This document shows positions 1-5,244 of a stretch of DNA of 8,546 nt, piece by piece. How positions within the stretch are numbered: the first letter of the stretch is position 1; each line of letters begins with the position of its first letter. The notes beneath the pieces were generated by a model. That model was not told the DNA's origin. It did no database searches and worked only from the letters and a program-made list of their open reading frames with translations. Origin of the DNA: JAWLCQ01 sp041687095. GTDB taxonomy: Bacteria; Planctomycetota; Phycisphaerae; SM23-33. The stretch is from the NCBI GenBank assembly GCA_041687095.1, contig JAWLCQ010000192.1:1-8546 (forward strand), written 5' to 3'. Made by a program: the position numbers and the translations under genes.

Positions 1-699
1 GCCCGGGTCGCCCTCGTCCCCGTTGCAGATGACGTACTTCACGTCGCTCTCGCTGCGGCGGGTGAGGTCCCACTTCCTGCCCGTGGGGAACCCCCCGCCC
101 CCGCGCCCGCGCAGCCCGCTCTCCGTCACCGCGTCGCAAACGTCCTGGTCGGTCATCCGCGTCCAGGCCCGCTCGGCGGCGAGGTATCCGTCGCGGTGGA
201 TGTACTCGCGGAGGTCCTCGGGGTCGATCGCCCCGCACAGGCCCAGGACCAGGCGGTGCTGGCGGGTGTAGAAGGGGATCTCTTTGGGCCCGATGCAGTG
301 CTGCTGCGTCCGCGGGTGGACGTAGAGAAGGCGGTCGACGACCTCGTTGTCGCGGAGCGTCCGCTCGACGATCTCGGGCACGTCCTCGACGCGGACGCGG
401 GTGTACAGGATGCCCTCGGGCTCGATGGTGACCAGCGGGCCCATCTGGCAGAAGCCCTGACAGCCGGACTTGCTGACGAGCACGTCGGGAGCGGCGTCGT
501 GCGGTTCCTCGGTGCGGAGTTCGGTGACCGCGTCGAGCCCCGCGGCGGCGATGGCGGAGACGAAGGCGTCGTGGACGCGGAGGGCCCCGTTGGCGACGCA
601 GCCGGTGCCGGCGCAGAGGATCACGCGGCGGGGGACGCGGGCGAGGGCGGCGGCGAAGTCGTCGCGGACCTGCCCGAGGGTCTGCATCTGGTTAAGCAT
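1..699 (-). CDS. nuoF: NuoF/HydB-type NADH-binding flavoprotein subunit (partial, 3' end beyond window)
   Basis: This is the first 233 codons of a flavoprotein subunit that oxidises or reduces NAD(H) through FMN and Fe-S clusters in a soluble cytoplasmic complex. Residues 25-125 form a thioredoxin-like [2Fe-2S] domain with paired cysteines C29/C34 and C80/C84. Residues 195-210 (GLRGRGGGGFPTGRKW) are the FMN/NADH-binding loop of the 51-kDa family, and NGDEGDPG closes the visible part at 226-233. The extra N-terminal [2Fe-2S] domain is typical of HydB/HndC subunits of NAD(P)-linked, often electron-bifurcating, hydrogenases or formate dehydrogenases rather than minimal complex I NuoF. The ATG at 699 has AAGGAGA about 6 bases upstream and overlaps the end of the preceding nuoE-like gene by 8 bases, so the two are probably translationally coupled. 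The name hydB fits equally well; the catalytic partner lies outside the window. A downstream ATG at 687 is less well placed. Confidence 0.93.
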   Translation of the reverse strand, partial: MLNQMQTLGQVRDDFAAALARVPRRVILCAGTGCVANGALRVHDAFVSAIAAAGLDAVTELRTEEPHDAAPDVLVSKSGCQGFCQMGPLVTIEPEGILYTRVRVEDVPEIVERTLRDNEVVDRLLYVHPRTQQHCIGPKEIPFYTRQHRLVLGLCGAIDPEDLREYIHRDGYLAAERAWTRMTDQDVCDAVTESGLRGRGGGGFPTGRKWDLTRRSESDVKYVICNGDEGDPG

Positions 700-1201
700 T
701 GGCTTTCTCCTTCTCCACGATGCCCTCGATCAGCGCCACCGCCGACTCGGGGGTCATGAGCCCGTGGACGTCCTCGTTGATGACCACCGCGGGGGCGAGC
801 CCGCAGGCCCCGAGGCACGAGACGGTCTCGAGGGTGAAGAGCATGTCGTCGGTGGTCGCCTTGCCCTCGGGCAGTCCGAGGCGCTTGCGGAGGGCGTCGA
901 AGATGTCCATCGACCCGCGGACGTGACAGGCGGTCCCGTCGCACAGGCGGACGACGTACTTGCCCTTGGGGGCGAGGGCGAAGTGGGCGTAGAACGTCGC
1001 CACACCGAACACCCGCGCCGGCGGCACGTCCAACGCCGTCGCCAGGAAACTCAGGATCTCCTCCGGGAGGTAGCGGTACTCCTCCTGCACCTCCTGGAGG
1101 ATGGGGATCAGCCTCTCGCTCCGCCTCTGGTGGCGGTCGAGGATCTCGCAGACCTTCTCGAAGCGGCGGCAGCGGCAGGGCTCTGACTTCGCCTGCACCA
1201 T
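692..1201 (-). CDS. nuoE: NuoE/HydC-type [2Fe-2S] subunit of an NAD-linked oxidoreductase
   Basis: This is a 169-residue 24-kDa-type subunit, matching the usual 150-170 residues of NuoE/HydC/HndA. It carries one [2Fe-2S] cluster that relays electrons to or from the FMN subunit encoded next. The ligands are visible as C87-x4-C92 (CDGTAC) and C129-x3-C133 (CLGAC) in a thioredoxin-like fold at residues about 80-165. A helical N-terminal part (15-75) holds the family segment LIPILQEVQEEYRYLPEE and GVATFYAHF. Three extra cysteines sit near the N-terminus (C9, C11, C18); their role is unknown and they are not classic cluster ligands. The ATG at 1201 has AAGGAG 6 bases upstream and lies only 3 bases after the rex stop. 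Order and spacing indicate one mRNA, rex-nuoE-nuoF. Because it follows rex and precedes a HydB-like subunit, hydC is a reasonable alternative name. Confidence 0.95.
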   Translation of the reverse strand: MVQAKSEPCRCRRFEKVCEILDRHQRRSERLIPILQEVQEEYRYLPEEILSFLATALDVPPARVFGVATFYAHFALAPKGKYVVRLCDGTACHVRGSMDIFDALRKRLGLPEGKATTDDMLFTLETVSCLGACGLAPAVVINEDVHGLMTPESAVALIEGIVEKEKANA

Positions 1202-1204
1202 GGG

Positions 1205-1861
1205 TTACTCCTTGGGATTGCGGCGGTACTTGGCGGCGAGGCGGTTGGAGAGCACCGCGAAGCTGGCCGCGAGGGACACGTTCTCGACGATGATCTCCCC
1301 GGGCACCTCCAGGCGGACCGGGGTGAAGTTCCAGATGGCCTCGATCCCGCTGAGGACCAGTTGCGTGGCGAGGTCCGGGGCGGCGTCGGGGGGGACGGTG
1401 AGGACGGCAATCTTCGTCTGCAGCCGGGCGACCAGGTCGTACATGCGGTCGGGGGCGAACACCTGCACCCCGCGAACCGTCGTCCCGACCTTCGCGGGAT
1501 CGGTGTCGAAGGCCGCGAGGATGTTCAGCCCGTACTCGCGGAACCGCTCGTAGCCCAGAATCGCCGCTCCCAGCGACCCCGCCCCGACGAGGATGGCGTC
1601 GGTGGTGTTGTTCCAGCCCAGGAACGTCTCGATGGACTCCAGCAGGTCCGCGACGGGATACCCCACCCGCGGCCGCCCCACGATGCCCGTGAAGGCCAGG
1701 TCCTTGCGGACCTGCGTGGGATGAACGTTGAGGTGCTCGGCGATGTGGGTGCAGGAGACCTGCTCCCGCCCGCGCTCGCGGAGGGACTGGAGGAACCGAT
1801 GGTACAGCGGCAACCGCCGCACCGTCGGCTCGGGAGCATGCATGGAGAGCTGTTCTGTCAT
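1205..1861 (-). CDS. rex: Redox-sensing transcriptional repressor Rex
   Basis: This is a 218-residue Rex repressor of normal family length. Rex binds DNA as a dimer when NADH is low and lets go when NADH rises, so it controls fermentation and hydrogen metabolism genes. Residues about 13-60 form the winged helix, with the recognition segment VHPTQVRKDLAFTG (46-59). Residues 85-190 form a Rossmann domain with the nucleotide loop GAGSLGAAIL (93-102), an acidic strand end FDTDP (118-122) and VPPDA (157-161). The C-terminal helix (about 195-210) would be domain-swapped in the dimer. The wing reads IVGRPRVGYPV instead of the more familiar EFGxRGVGYxV, which places it in a variant Rex group. The ATG at 1861 follows GAGGA by 7 bases; M7 is a weaker alternative start. 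It is first in an operon with nuoE/nuoF, the genes it most probably regulates together with itself. Confidence 0.95.
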   Translation of the reverse strand: MTEQLSMHAPEPTVRRLPLYHRFLQSLRERGREQVSCTHIAEHLNVHPTQVRKDLAFTGIVGRPRVGYPVADLLESIETFLGWNNTTDAILVGAGSLGAAILGYERFREYGLNILAAFDTDPAKVGTTVRGVQVFAPDRMYDLVARLQTKIAVLTVPPDAAPDLATQLVLSGIEAIWNFTPVRLEVPGEIIVENVSLAASFAVLSNRLAAKYRRNPKE

Positions 1862-1896
1862 TCCCGGTTCCTCGTCTCTGGGGCGTATCGCATACT

Positions 1897-1924
1897 CTTT
1901 ATCGATATCGCCATATCGATAAAG
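1897..1924. promoter_or_regulatory. Perfect inverted repeat in the rex leader, candidate operator
   Basis: Two 12-base arms, CTTTATCGATAT at 1897-1908 and its exact complement at 1913-1924, are separated by CGCC. Each arm contains the self-palindrome TATCGATA (1900-1907 and 1914-1921), so the site can be read as two palindromic boxes with centres 14 bases apart. It lies in a locally AT-rich patch, 36 bases upstream of the rex start and just past the predicted rex transcription start. It does not match the usual Rex consensus (TTGTGAAATATTTCACAA type). It may be an operator for this variant Rex, an operator for another regulator, or an RNA hairpin in the leader. Confidence 0.6.
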
Positions 1925-1935
1925 TATTCTCTATT

Positions 1936-1964
1936 AGAGTATCGGCACTCTCGCAAGCGGTCAA
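1936..1964 (-). promoter_or_regulatory. Predicted promoter of the rex-nuoEF operon
   Basis: On the minus strand a -35 box TTGACC (1964-1959, 5 of 6 to consensus) is followed after exactly 17 bases by a weak -10 box TACTCT (1941-1936, 3 of 6). Transcription would begin near 1929, placing the inverted repeat at 1897-1924 at the very start of the transcript, a good position for repression. A second small palindrome, CTCTA-T-TAGAG (1929-1939), overlaps the -10 box. Confidence 0.4.
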
Positions 1965-2044
1965 GAGGAAAACTCGGAATACCGAGAAGAATATGTATCT
2001 GCCTGACCCAAAAGGGTTTGCGGCACGACGCATCGGAGGGTAGC

Positions 2045-2113
2045 ATGGCCCGCGGCGGGGCCGAACGTCCTGCCGCCGCCATTTCTCCAAGCCAGAAGGG
2101 AAAAGGAACATGA
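2045..2113 (+). CDS. Possible 22-residue leader peptide coupled to hisF
   Basis: A short frame encodes MARGGAERPAAAISPSQKGK followed by GT. Its ATG is preceded by GGAGGG at 2035-2040, a strong ribosome-binding site, and its TGA stop (2111-2113) overlaps the hisF ATG (2110-2112) in an ATGA junction. This arrangement is typical of translational coupling. The peptide has no histidine, so it is not a classic his-operon attenuator leader. Two mutually exclusive stems can form in this stretch: 2047-2051 with 2058-2062, and 2052-2059 with 2069-2076 (one G-U pair). No function is recognised; a chance open frame remains possible. Confidence 0.35.
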   Translation: MARGGAERPAAAISPSQKGKGT

Positions 2114-2880
2114 GCCAGGACACCATCATCCGCATCATGCCGTGCCTTGACATGCAGAATGGCCGCGTGGTCAAGGGAGTGCACTTCGTGGACATCCAGG
2201 ACGCGGGCGATCCCGTGGAATGTGCCCGCGCCTACTGCGCCGCCGGAGCGGACGAACTCGCTCTGCTCGACATCACCGCCACGGTCGAAAACCGCAAGAC
2301 CATGCTCGACGTCGTCCGCCGCGTCGCCGCCGTCACCACCGTCCCGTTCACCGTGGGCGGGGGGATCTCCAGCGTCGCCTCCGCCGCCGCCGTCCTGGAA
2401 GCGGGGGCCGGCAAGGTCTCCACCTCCTCCGCCGCGTTCCGCAGCCCCGACCTCATCCCGCAGCTCGCGAAGGAGTTCGGGCCCGAGAAGGTCACCGTCG
2501 CGATCGACGTGGACGTCAACCCCGCCCTCCCGTCGGGGTACGAGGTCTACATCGACGGCGGGCGGACCGCGACGGGCACCGACGCCGTCGAGTGGGCCAA
2601 GCGCGTCGATGGCTACGGGATTCCGGTGATCCTGCCCACCAGCAAAGCCGGCGACGGGGCGCGGACGGGGTACGACCTGCCGGTCATCCGCGCGATCGCG
2701 TCGGCGGTGTCGGCCGAGGTCGTCGCCTCCGGCGGAGCGGGGACGCTCGAACATTTCGCCGAGGCCATCGACGCCGGGGCCACGGTCCTGCTGGCCGCCA
2801 GCGTCTTCCACTTTGGGGTCATCACCATCCCGGAACTCAAGCAGTACCTCGCCTCGCGCGGGGTGAACGTGAACCTGTAA
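2110..2880 (+). CDS. hisF: HisF-like imidazole glycerol phosphate synthase cyclase subunit (divergent)
   Basis: This is a 256-residue (beta/alpha)8 barrel of normal HisF length. HisF uses ammonia supplied by HisH to turn PRFAR into imidazole glycerol phosphate and AICAR in histidine synthesis. The two catalytic aspartates are present (D14 in PCLDM, D133 in AIDV), as are K22, D54, the phosphate-binding loops TVGGGI (81-86) and ASGGAG (206-211), and the C-terminal AASVFHFG. Several usually strict positions differ. In T. maritima numbering N103 is Ser (S106), E167 is Val (V173), D174 is Ala (A180) and T178 is Ala (A184). The loop after the second aspartate is longer (DVDVNPALPSGYEVY). E167 belongs to the ammonia-gate salt-bridge set R5/E46/K99/E167, of which the other three are kept. 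A Shine-Dalgarno-like purine run (2095-2107) precedes the ATG. No hisH or other his gene is adjacent; a cupin gene follows 13 bases downstream. HisF fold is certain; classic activity is less so. Confidence 0.88.
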   Translation: MSQDTIIRIMPCLDMQNGRVVKGVHFVDIQDAGDPVECARAYCAAGADELALLDITATVENRKTMLDVVRRVAAVTTVPFTVGGGISSVASAAAVLEAGAGKVSTSSAAFRSPDLIPQLAKEFGPEKVTVAIDVDVNPALPSGYEVYIDGGRTATGTDAVEWAKRVDGYGIPVILPTSKAGDGARTGYDLPVIRAIASAVSAEVVASGGAGTLEHFAEAIDAGATVLLAASVFHFGVITIPELKQYLASRGVNVNL

Positions 2881-2893
2881 GGGAGAGACGCCC

Positions 2894-3244
2894 GTGCTCC
2901 GCAAGCGAAGCGAGATGGAGCGGCACACGCTGGAGAAGTGCCACGACGGGATCGGCGCCCTGCAGTGCGTCCTCGCCCTCGACGGGCGGGACGGGACGGG
3001 CAACATCCAGTTCGTCCATGACGACGTGATCCCGCCCGGGGCGACGATCGGCGTGCACTGCCACGAGGGCAACGAGGAGATCTACCTCGTCCTGGAGGGC
3101 CGGGGCACGATGATCCTCGACGGGCGGGAGTGCCAGATCGGCCCGGGCGATATCTCCTTCTGTGCCTCGGGGCACTCGCACGGGCTGGTCAACGACAGCG
3201 GCGAACCGATCCGCATGATCGTCGTCGGCGTAAGGTGCGGGTAG
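2894..3244 (+). CDS. Single-domain cupin protein
   Basis: This is a 116-residue small cupin with one beta-barrel domain. Cupin motif 1 is intact: G49-x5-H55-x-H57-x4-E62-x6-G69. Motif 2 is present as G85-x5-A91-x-G93-x2-H96-x3-N100, with the usual proline replaced by alanine. H55, H57, E62 and H96 can therefore bind one metal ion. Cupins of this size include isomerases, dioxygenases and sugar- or ligand-binding proteins, so the substrate cannot be named. The start is GTG at 2894 with GGGAGAG 6 bases upstream; an ATG at 2915 (M8) has a poorer site. It begins 13 bases after the hisF stop and is probably on the same transcript, but no functional link to histidine synthesis is known to me. Confidence 0.85.
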   Translation: MLRKRSEMERHTLEKCHDGIGALQCVLALDGRDGTGNIQFVHDDVIPPGATIGVHCHEGNEEIYLVLEGRGTMILDGRECQIGPGDISFCASGHSHGLVNDSGEPIRMIVVGVRCG

Positions 3245-3246
3245 AA

Positions 3247-3280
3247 GCACCGGAGCACCGGGGGGACCGGAGGACCGGAA
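3247..3280. repeat. Degenerate ACCGG short tandem repeat
   Basis: Just after the cupin stop, ACCGG occurs four times (3249, 3257, 3266, 3274) at spacings of 8, 9 and 8 bases. It lies in the 141-base gap before the hydrolase gene. It resembles simple intergenic repeat filler; no function is visible. Confidence 0.55.
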
Positions 3281-3330
3281 GTCTGGGATCGGGAATGGGA
3301 TCGAGTGAAGACGCCTGTGTGCGAGCAAAG

Positions 3331-3366
3331 CCCACGGGACAAGCCCCGGCGGGGCGGTCCCGTGGG
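3331..3366 (+). terminator. Very stable stem-loop between cupin and hydrolase genes
   Basis: A perfect 10-bp outer stem (CCCACGGGAC at 3331-3340 with 3357-3366) encloses a second 5-bp stem GCCCC-GGC-GGGGC (3343-3355), separated by 2 and 1 unpaired bases. It sits 87 bases after the cupin stop and ends 19 bases before the hydrolase ATG. No T-run follows, so it is not a standard rho-independent terminator. It may end or weaken readthrough from the hisF-cupin unit, protect the mRNA 3' end, or be a dispersed palindromic repeat. Confidence 0.5.
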
Positions 3367-3385
3367 ACGGTGCGGGAGGATCCAG

Positions 3386-4135
3386 ATGGCGAAGGACTGG
3401 CGAAGATCGAGCGTCGTGCGTGGCGAGGCGACGCTGTCGTACGTCGTCCGCGCGGGGGGCGCACCGGCGGTGCTGCTGATCCCCGGGAGCTTCTCCGACG
3501 TGCACCAGTGGGACCACGTGGTCGGCTGCCTCCCGCGGGACCTGCACCTGGTGCTCACCGAGGTCCGCGGGCACGGGGGGAGCTGGCCGCCCCCGGTGGA
3601 CGGGTCCATCGAGCAGTTCGCCGCCGACACCCTCGCCATCGCCGACGCGGAGAACCTGGAGCGCTTCTGCATCGGGGGGCACAGCCTGGGGGGCATGATC
3701 GCCAAGGAGTTCGCTCGCCGCTGGGAGTCGCGCGTCGCGGGCGTGATCTCGCTGGAGGGCTGGACGCACTGGCGGGCGGCGGGGGCGTTCGAGGGTTCGA
3801 CCTACATCACGCTTACGCCCGAGCAGGAGCGGCGGAGGCTCGATATCGTCGCCCACGCCACGGGCCGCTGGACGGACGAGCAGCGGGGCGAGTTCGTGAA
3901 GATCTGGCGGAAGTGGGAGCGCGGGGAGGAGTTCATGCGCCAGACTCCGCTGCCGGTCCTGGAGATGTACGGCGACCGCGGCAGGCCTCGCCCCTCGCGC
4001 GAGCAGCTCTGCGTCCCCGATCGCCCGAACATCGCCTTCCGCTGGCTCTCCGGTGCTTCGCACGACCTGCCCCTGGAGCGCCCGCAGGAGGTGGCGGCAG
4101 CGATGGCGGAGTTCCTCCAACGCAACGGGCGTTGA
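3386..4135 (+). CDS. Alpha/beta hydrolase
   Basis: This is a 249-residue alpha/beta hydrolase-fold enzyme, probably a cytoplasmic esterase- or lactonase-like hydrolase; the substrate is unknown. The oxyanion-hole segment LIPGSFSDVHQW (31-42) is followed by the nucleophile elbow GGHSLGG (97-103, Ser100). The probable acid is Asp197 in LPVLEMYGDRG, and the probable base is His226 in SGASHDLPLERP. A cap region lies at about 125-185, rich in Trp and charged residues. No signal peptide is seen. The ATG at 3386 follows GGGAGGA by 5 bases. A longer reading from GTG at 3305 would pass through the hairpin at 3331-3366 and adds 27 residues with no family resemblance, so it was not chosen. The gene stands alone between the cupin gene and the toxin-antitoxin pair. 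Confidence 0.88.
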   Translation: MAKDWRRSSVVRGEATLSYVVRAGGAPAVLLIPGSFSDVHQWDHVVGCLPRDLHLVLTEVRGHGGSWPPPVDGSIEQFAADTLAIADAENLERFCIGGHSLGGMIAKEFARRWESRVAGVISLEGWTHWRAAGAFEGSTYITLTPEQERRRLDIVAHATGRWTDEQRGEFVKIWRKWERGEEFMRQTPLPVLEMYGDRGRPRPSREQLCVPDRPNIAFRWLSGASHDLPLERPQEVAAAMAEFLQRNGR

Positions 4136-4186
4136 GGCCGCTCGGATGGTCCTTGCGTTACGGACCGCCTGTGGCAGCAGTCTCTG

Positions 4187-4215
4187 TTGACATTTTGTCT
4201 TCGCTTGTCGATGAT
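4187..4215 (+). promoter_or_regulatory. Predicted promoter of the higBA pair
   Basis: A perfect -35 box TTGACA (4187-4192) is followed after 17 bases by GATGAT (4210-4215, 4 of 6 to TATAAT). Transcription would start near 4222, only about 3 bases before the toxin ATG at 4225. The stretch is less GC-rich than its surroundings and contains GACA-TTT-TGTC (4189-4199), a possible operator half for the antitoxin. The 50 bases before it (4136-4186) hold nothing else I can support. Confidence 0.55.
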
Positions 4216-4224
4216 GAGAACAGG

Positions 4225-4533
4225 ATGCGGATCATCAAGACCAGCATGCTGCGGGAGTTCTGGGAGGCCCACCGCGAGGCGGAGGCGTCCTTGCGCACGT
4301 GGGCGCAGCAGGCGAAGGCTGCCGAATGGGCGAGTTTCGCCGATGTCCGCAAGACCTTTCCCAGTGCAGACCAGGTGGTCGTCGGCAGTGAAAGGACCGT
4401 CGTGGTCTTTAACATCGCCCACAATCGCTATCGCCTGGTCGCCGCCGTGCACTACAACACGCAGATCGTCTACACACTGACGATCCTCTCGCACACAGCG
4501 TACGAGCGCAACGCCTGGAAGGAGCACCTATGA
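4225..4533 (+). CDS. higB: HigB-family type II toxin (mRNA interferase-like)
   Basis: This is a 102-residue HigB toxin of the RelE/ParE superfamily, which cleaves mRNA at the ribosome when not held by its antitoxin. Family hallmarks run through the sequence: MRIIxxxxLREFWEAH (1-16), AEASLRTWAQQAKAAEW (19-35), DVRKTFPSAD (40-49), and the core VVFNIAHNRYRLVAAVHYN (60-78) where basic and aromatic residues R68, R70, H76 and Y77 lie. The C-terminal part carries the common SHTAYER (89-95). Length and motifs look complete. There is no good Shine-Dalgarno site; the promoter lies immediately upstream, so translation may start on a nearly leaderless mRNA. The stop overlaps the start of the antitoxin gene by 4 bases (ATGA). 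The order toxin then antitoxin is the standard higBA order. Confidence 0.92.
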   Translation: MRIIKTSMLREFWEAHREAEASLRTWAQQAKAAEWASFADVRKTFPSADQVVVGSERTVVVFNIAHNRYRLVAAVHYNTQIVYTLTILSHTAYERNAWKEHL

Positions 4534-4946
4534 GTCCCAGGACCTTGACGCACGACGACATCCCCCGGACCTACGCCGAACTGGCGGGCCTGCTCATGCC
4601 CCGCCCGCTGCACGACGACGTCGACTACCGAAACGCCCTCGCCGTGCTGGACGCGATGGCGGGGCACGAGATGAACGCGGACCAGGAGGACTACTTCGAC
4701 GCCGTCGCGACGTTCGTCGAGAGGTACGAGTCCGAGCACCACCCTCTCACAAGCAAGGACCTCACCCCCGTCGAACTCGTCCGTTCGCTCGTGGAGGAGC
4801 ACGGGATGAGCGCCTCGGACCTGGGGCGACTGCTCGGGGACCGGAGCCTTGGGCACCGCATTCTCAGCGGGGAACGCGACCTCAGCAAGAACCACATCCG
4901 GATCCTCGCGGAGCATTTCGCACTGAACCCTGCGGCGCTGCTGTAG
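4530..4946 (+). CDS. higA: HigA-family antitoxin with XRE-type helix-turn-helix
   Basis: This 138-residue protein is the antitoxin partner of the upstream HigB. HigA binds and blocks the toxin and represses their shared promoter. The N-terminal half (14-71) has the family pattern YAELAGLLMPRPL, NALAVLDAMAGHEMNADQED and YESEHHPL. The C-terminal half (82-137) is a Cro/C1-type helix-turn-helix: VEEHGMSASDLGRLLG, then SLGHRILSGERDLSKNHIRILAEHF. The ATG at 4530 is preceded by AAGGAG 6 bases upstream, inside the toxin gene, and overlaps the toxin stop, so the two are translationally coupled. The strong site here against the weak one for the toxin would favour excess antitoxin. Confidence 0.93.
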   Translation: MSPRTLTHDDIPRTYAELAGLLMPRPLHDDVDYRNALAVLDAMAGHEMNADQEDYFDAVATFVERYESEHHPLTSKDLTPVELVRSLVEEHGMSASDLGRLLGDRSLGHRILSGERDLSKNHIRILAEHFALNPAALL

Positions 4947-4961
4947 AGGGAGGTGGCGAAT

Positions 4962-5018
4962 CGCTTGCGCCTCGGCGCTGCGTCGGATGCCTCCCGACGC
5001 ATTGCCGAGCCGCAAGCG
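4962..5018. repeat. Long palindromic hairpin after higBA
   Basis: Two 25-base arms (4962-4986 and 4994-5018) pair at 22 of 25 positions around a 7-base loop; the arms begin CGCTTGCG and end TGCGTCGG. It begins 16 bases after the antitoxin stop. There is no T-run on either side, so it may act as a factor-dependent or bidirectional terminator or be a dispersed palindrome. The 12-mer CGCTTGCGGCTC of its right arm (complement of 5007-5018) recurs at 8509-8520 near the right edge, which hints at a repeat family. Confidence 0.65.
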
Positions 5019-5084
5019 TATGCGAAACGAGTAACCGTTCACGCCTGTGCACGAGGCGACAGGAGCCTGAAGAAACAGCCGGAG

Positions 5085-5185
5085 AGAAGGGGATTACACA
5101 GATTTCAGGATTACGCAGAAGAGAGAGAGCGATGTTCTCCTTCTCCGTAATCTGCGCAATCTCATAATCTGCGCAATCCCTTTCT
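5085..5185. repeat. Inverted GATTACGCAG-type repeat in the core of the element
   Basis: The arms 5085-5119 and 5151-5185 are inverted copies of a purine-rich unit built from GATTrCrCAGATT and GATTrCGCAGA. The unit itself is a roughly 16-18 base tandem motif present twice in each arm. A GA-rich/CT-rich loop (5120-5150) lies between. An RNA through here would form a long hairpin. Similar GATTACGCAG strings are, from memory, common intergenic repeats in several environmental phyla. Confidence 0.65.
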
Positions 5186-5203
5186 TCGGGGCTGTTTCTT
5201 CTC

Positions 5204-5237
5204 TTCACGCCTTCGCTGCTGTCTGCGAAGGCGTGAA
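5204..5237. repeat. Subterminal perfect hairpin at the right end of the element
   Basis: TTCACGCCTTCGC (5204-5216) and its exact complement (5225-5237) form a 13-bp stem with an 8-base loop. The second arm overlaps the right terminal repeat, so TTCACGCC occurs three times in the element: left end, subterminal and right end. Such subterminal hairpins could be transposase recognition or single-strand structures. Confidence 0.65.
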
Positions 5238-5244
5238 CGGTTCC

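Larger units (their letters stand above)
5031..5244. mobile_element. Probable IS66-type MITE, 214 bp, with 8-bp target duplication
   Basis: The element has 15-base terminal inverted repeats, GTAACCGTTCACGCC on the left and the complement of GGAACCGTTCACGCC on the right (14 of 15 equal). It is flanked by the direct repeat CGAAACGA at 5023-5030 and 5245-5252, which looks like a target-site duplication. As I recall the IS66 family, its ends begin GTAA and it makes 8-bp duplications; both agree here. There is no room for a transposase and no convincing gene inside, so it would be non-autonomous. Almost the whole interior is an imperfect palindrome: 12 of 12 matches (5069-5080 with 5190-5201) and 27 of 35 (5085-5119 with 5151-5185), the latter containing GATTACGCAG-like repeat units. 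It sits between higBA and the terminator of the converging exported-hydrolase gene. A tentative alternative is two inverted copies of a dispersed repeat with a coincidental direct repeat. Confidence 0.7.

Noticed and set aside
1862..2109. A riboswitch or T-box in the hisF leader
   Set aside because: Only short stems are visible (for example 1973-1986 and 2047-2076); no conserved riboswitch or T-box element was recognised.
3305..3385. A 27-residue N-terminal extension of the alpha/beta hydrolase from GTG
   Set aside because: It runs through a strong hairpin and has no family resemblance; the ATG at 3386 has a good GGGAGGA site.
2837..4120. A long minus-strand open frame opposite the cupin and hydrolase genes
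   Set aside because: It spans two well-supported plus-strand genes and their gap, has a low-complexity Arg/Pro/Ala-rich translation and no ribosome-binding site.
5085..5185. Possible CRISPR array, because related units recur
   Set aside because: The units are inverted and diverged, with no regular spacers and no cas genes.
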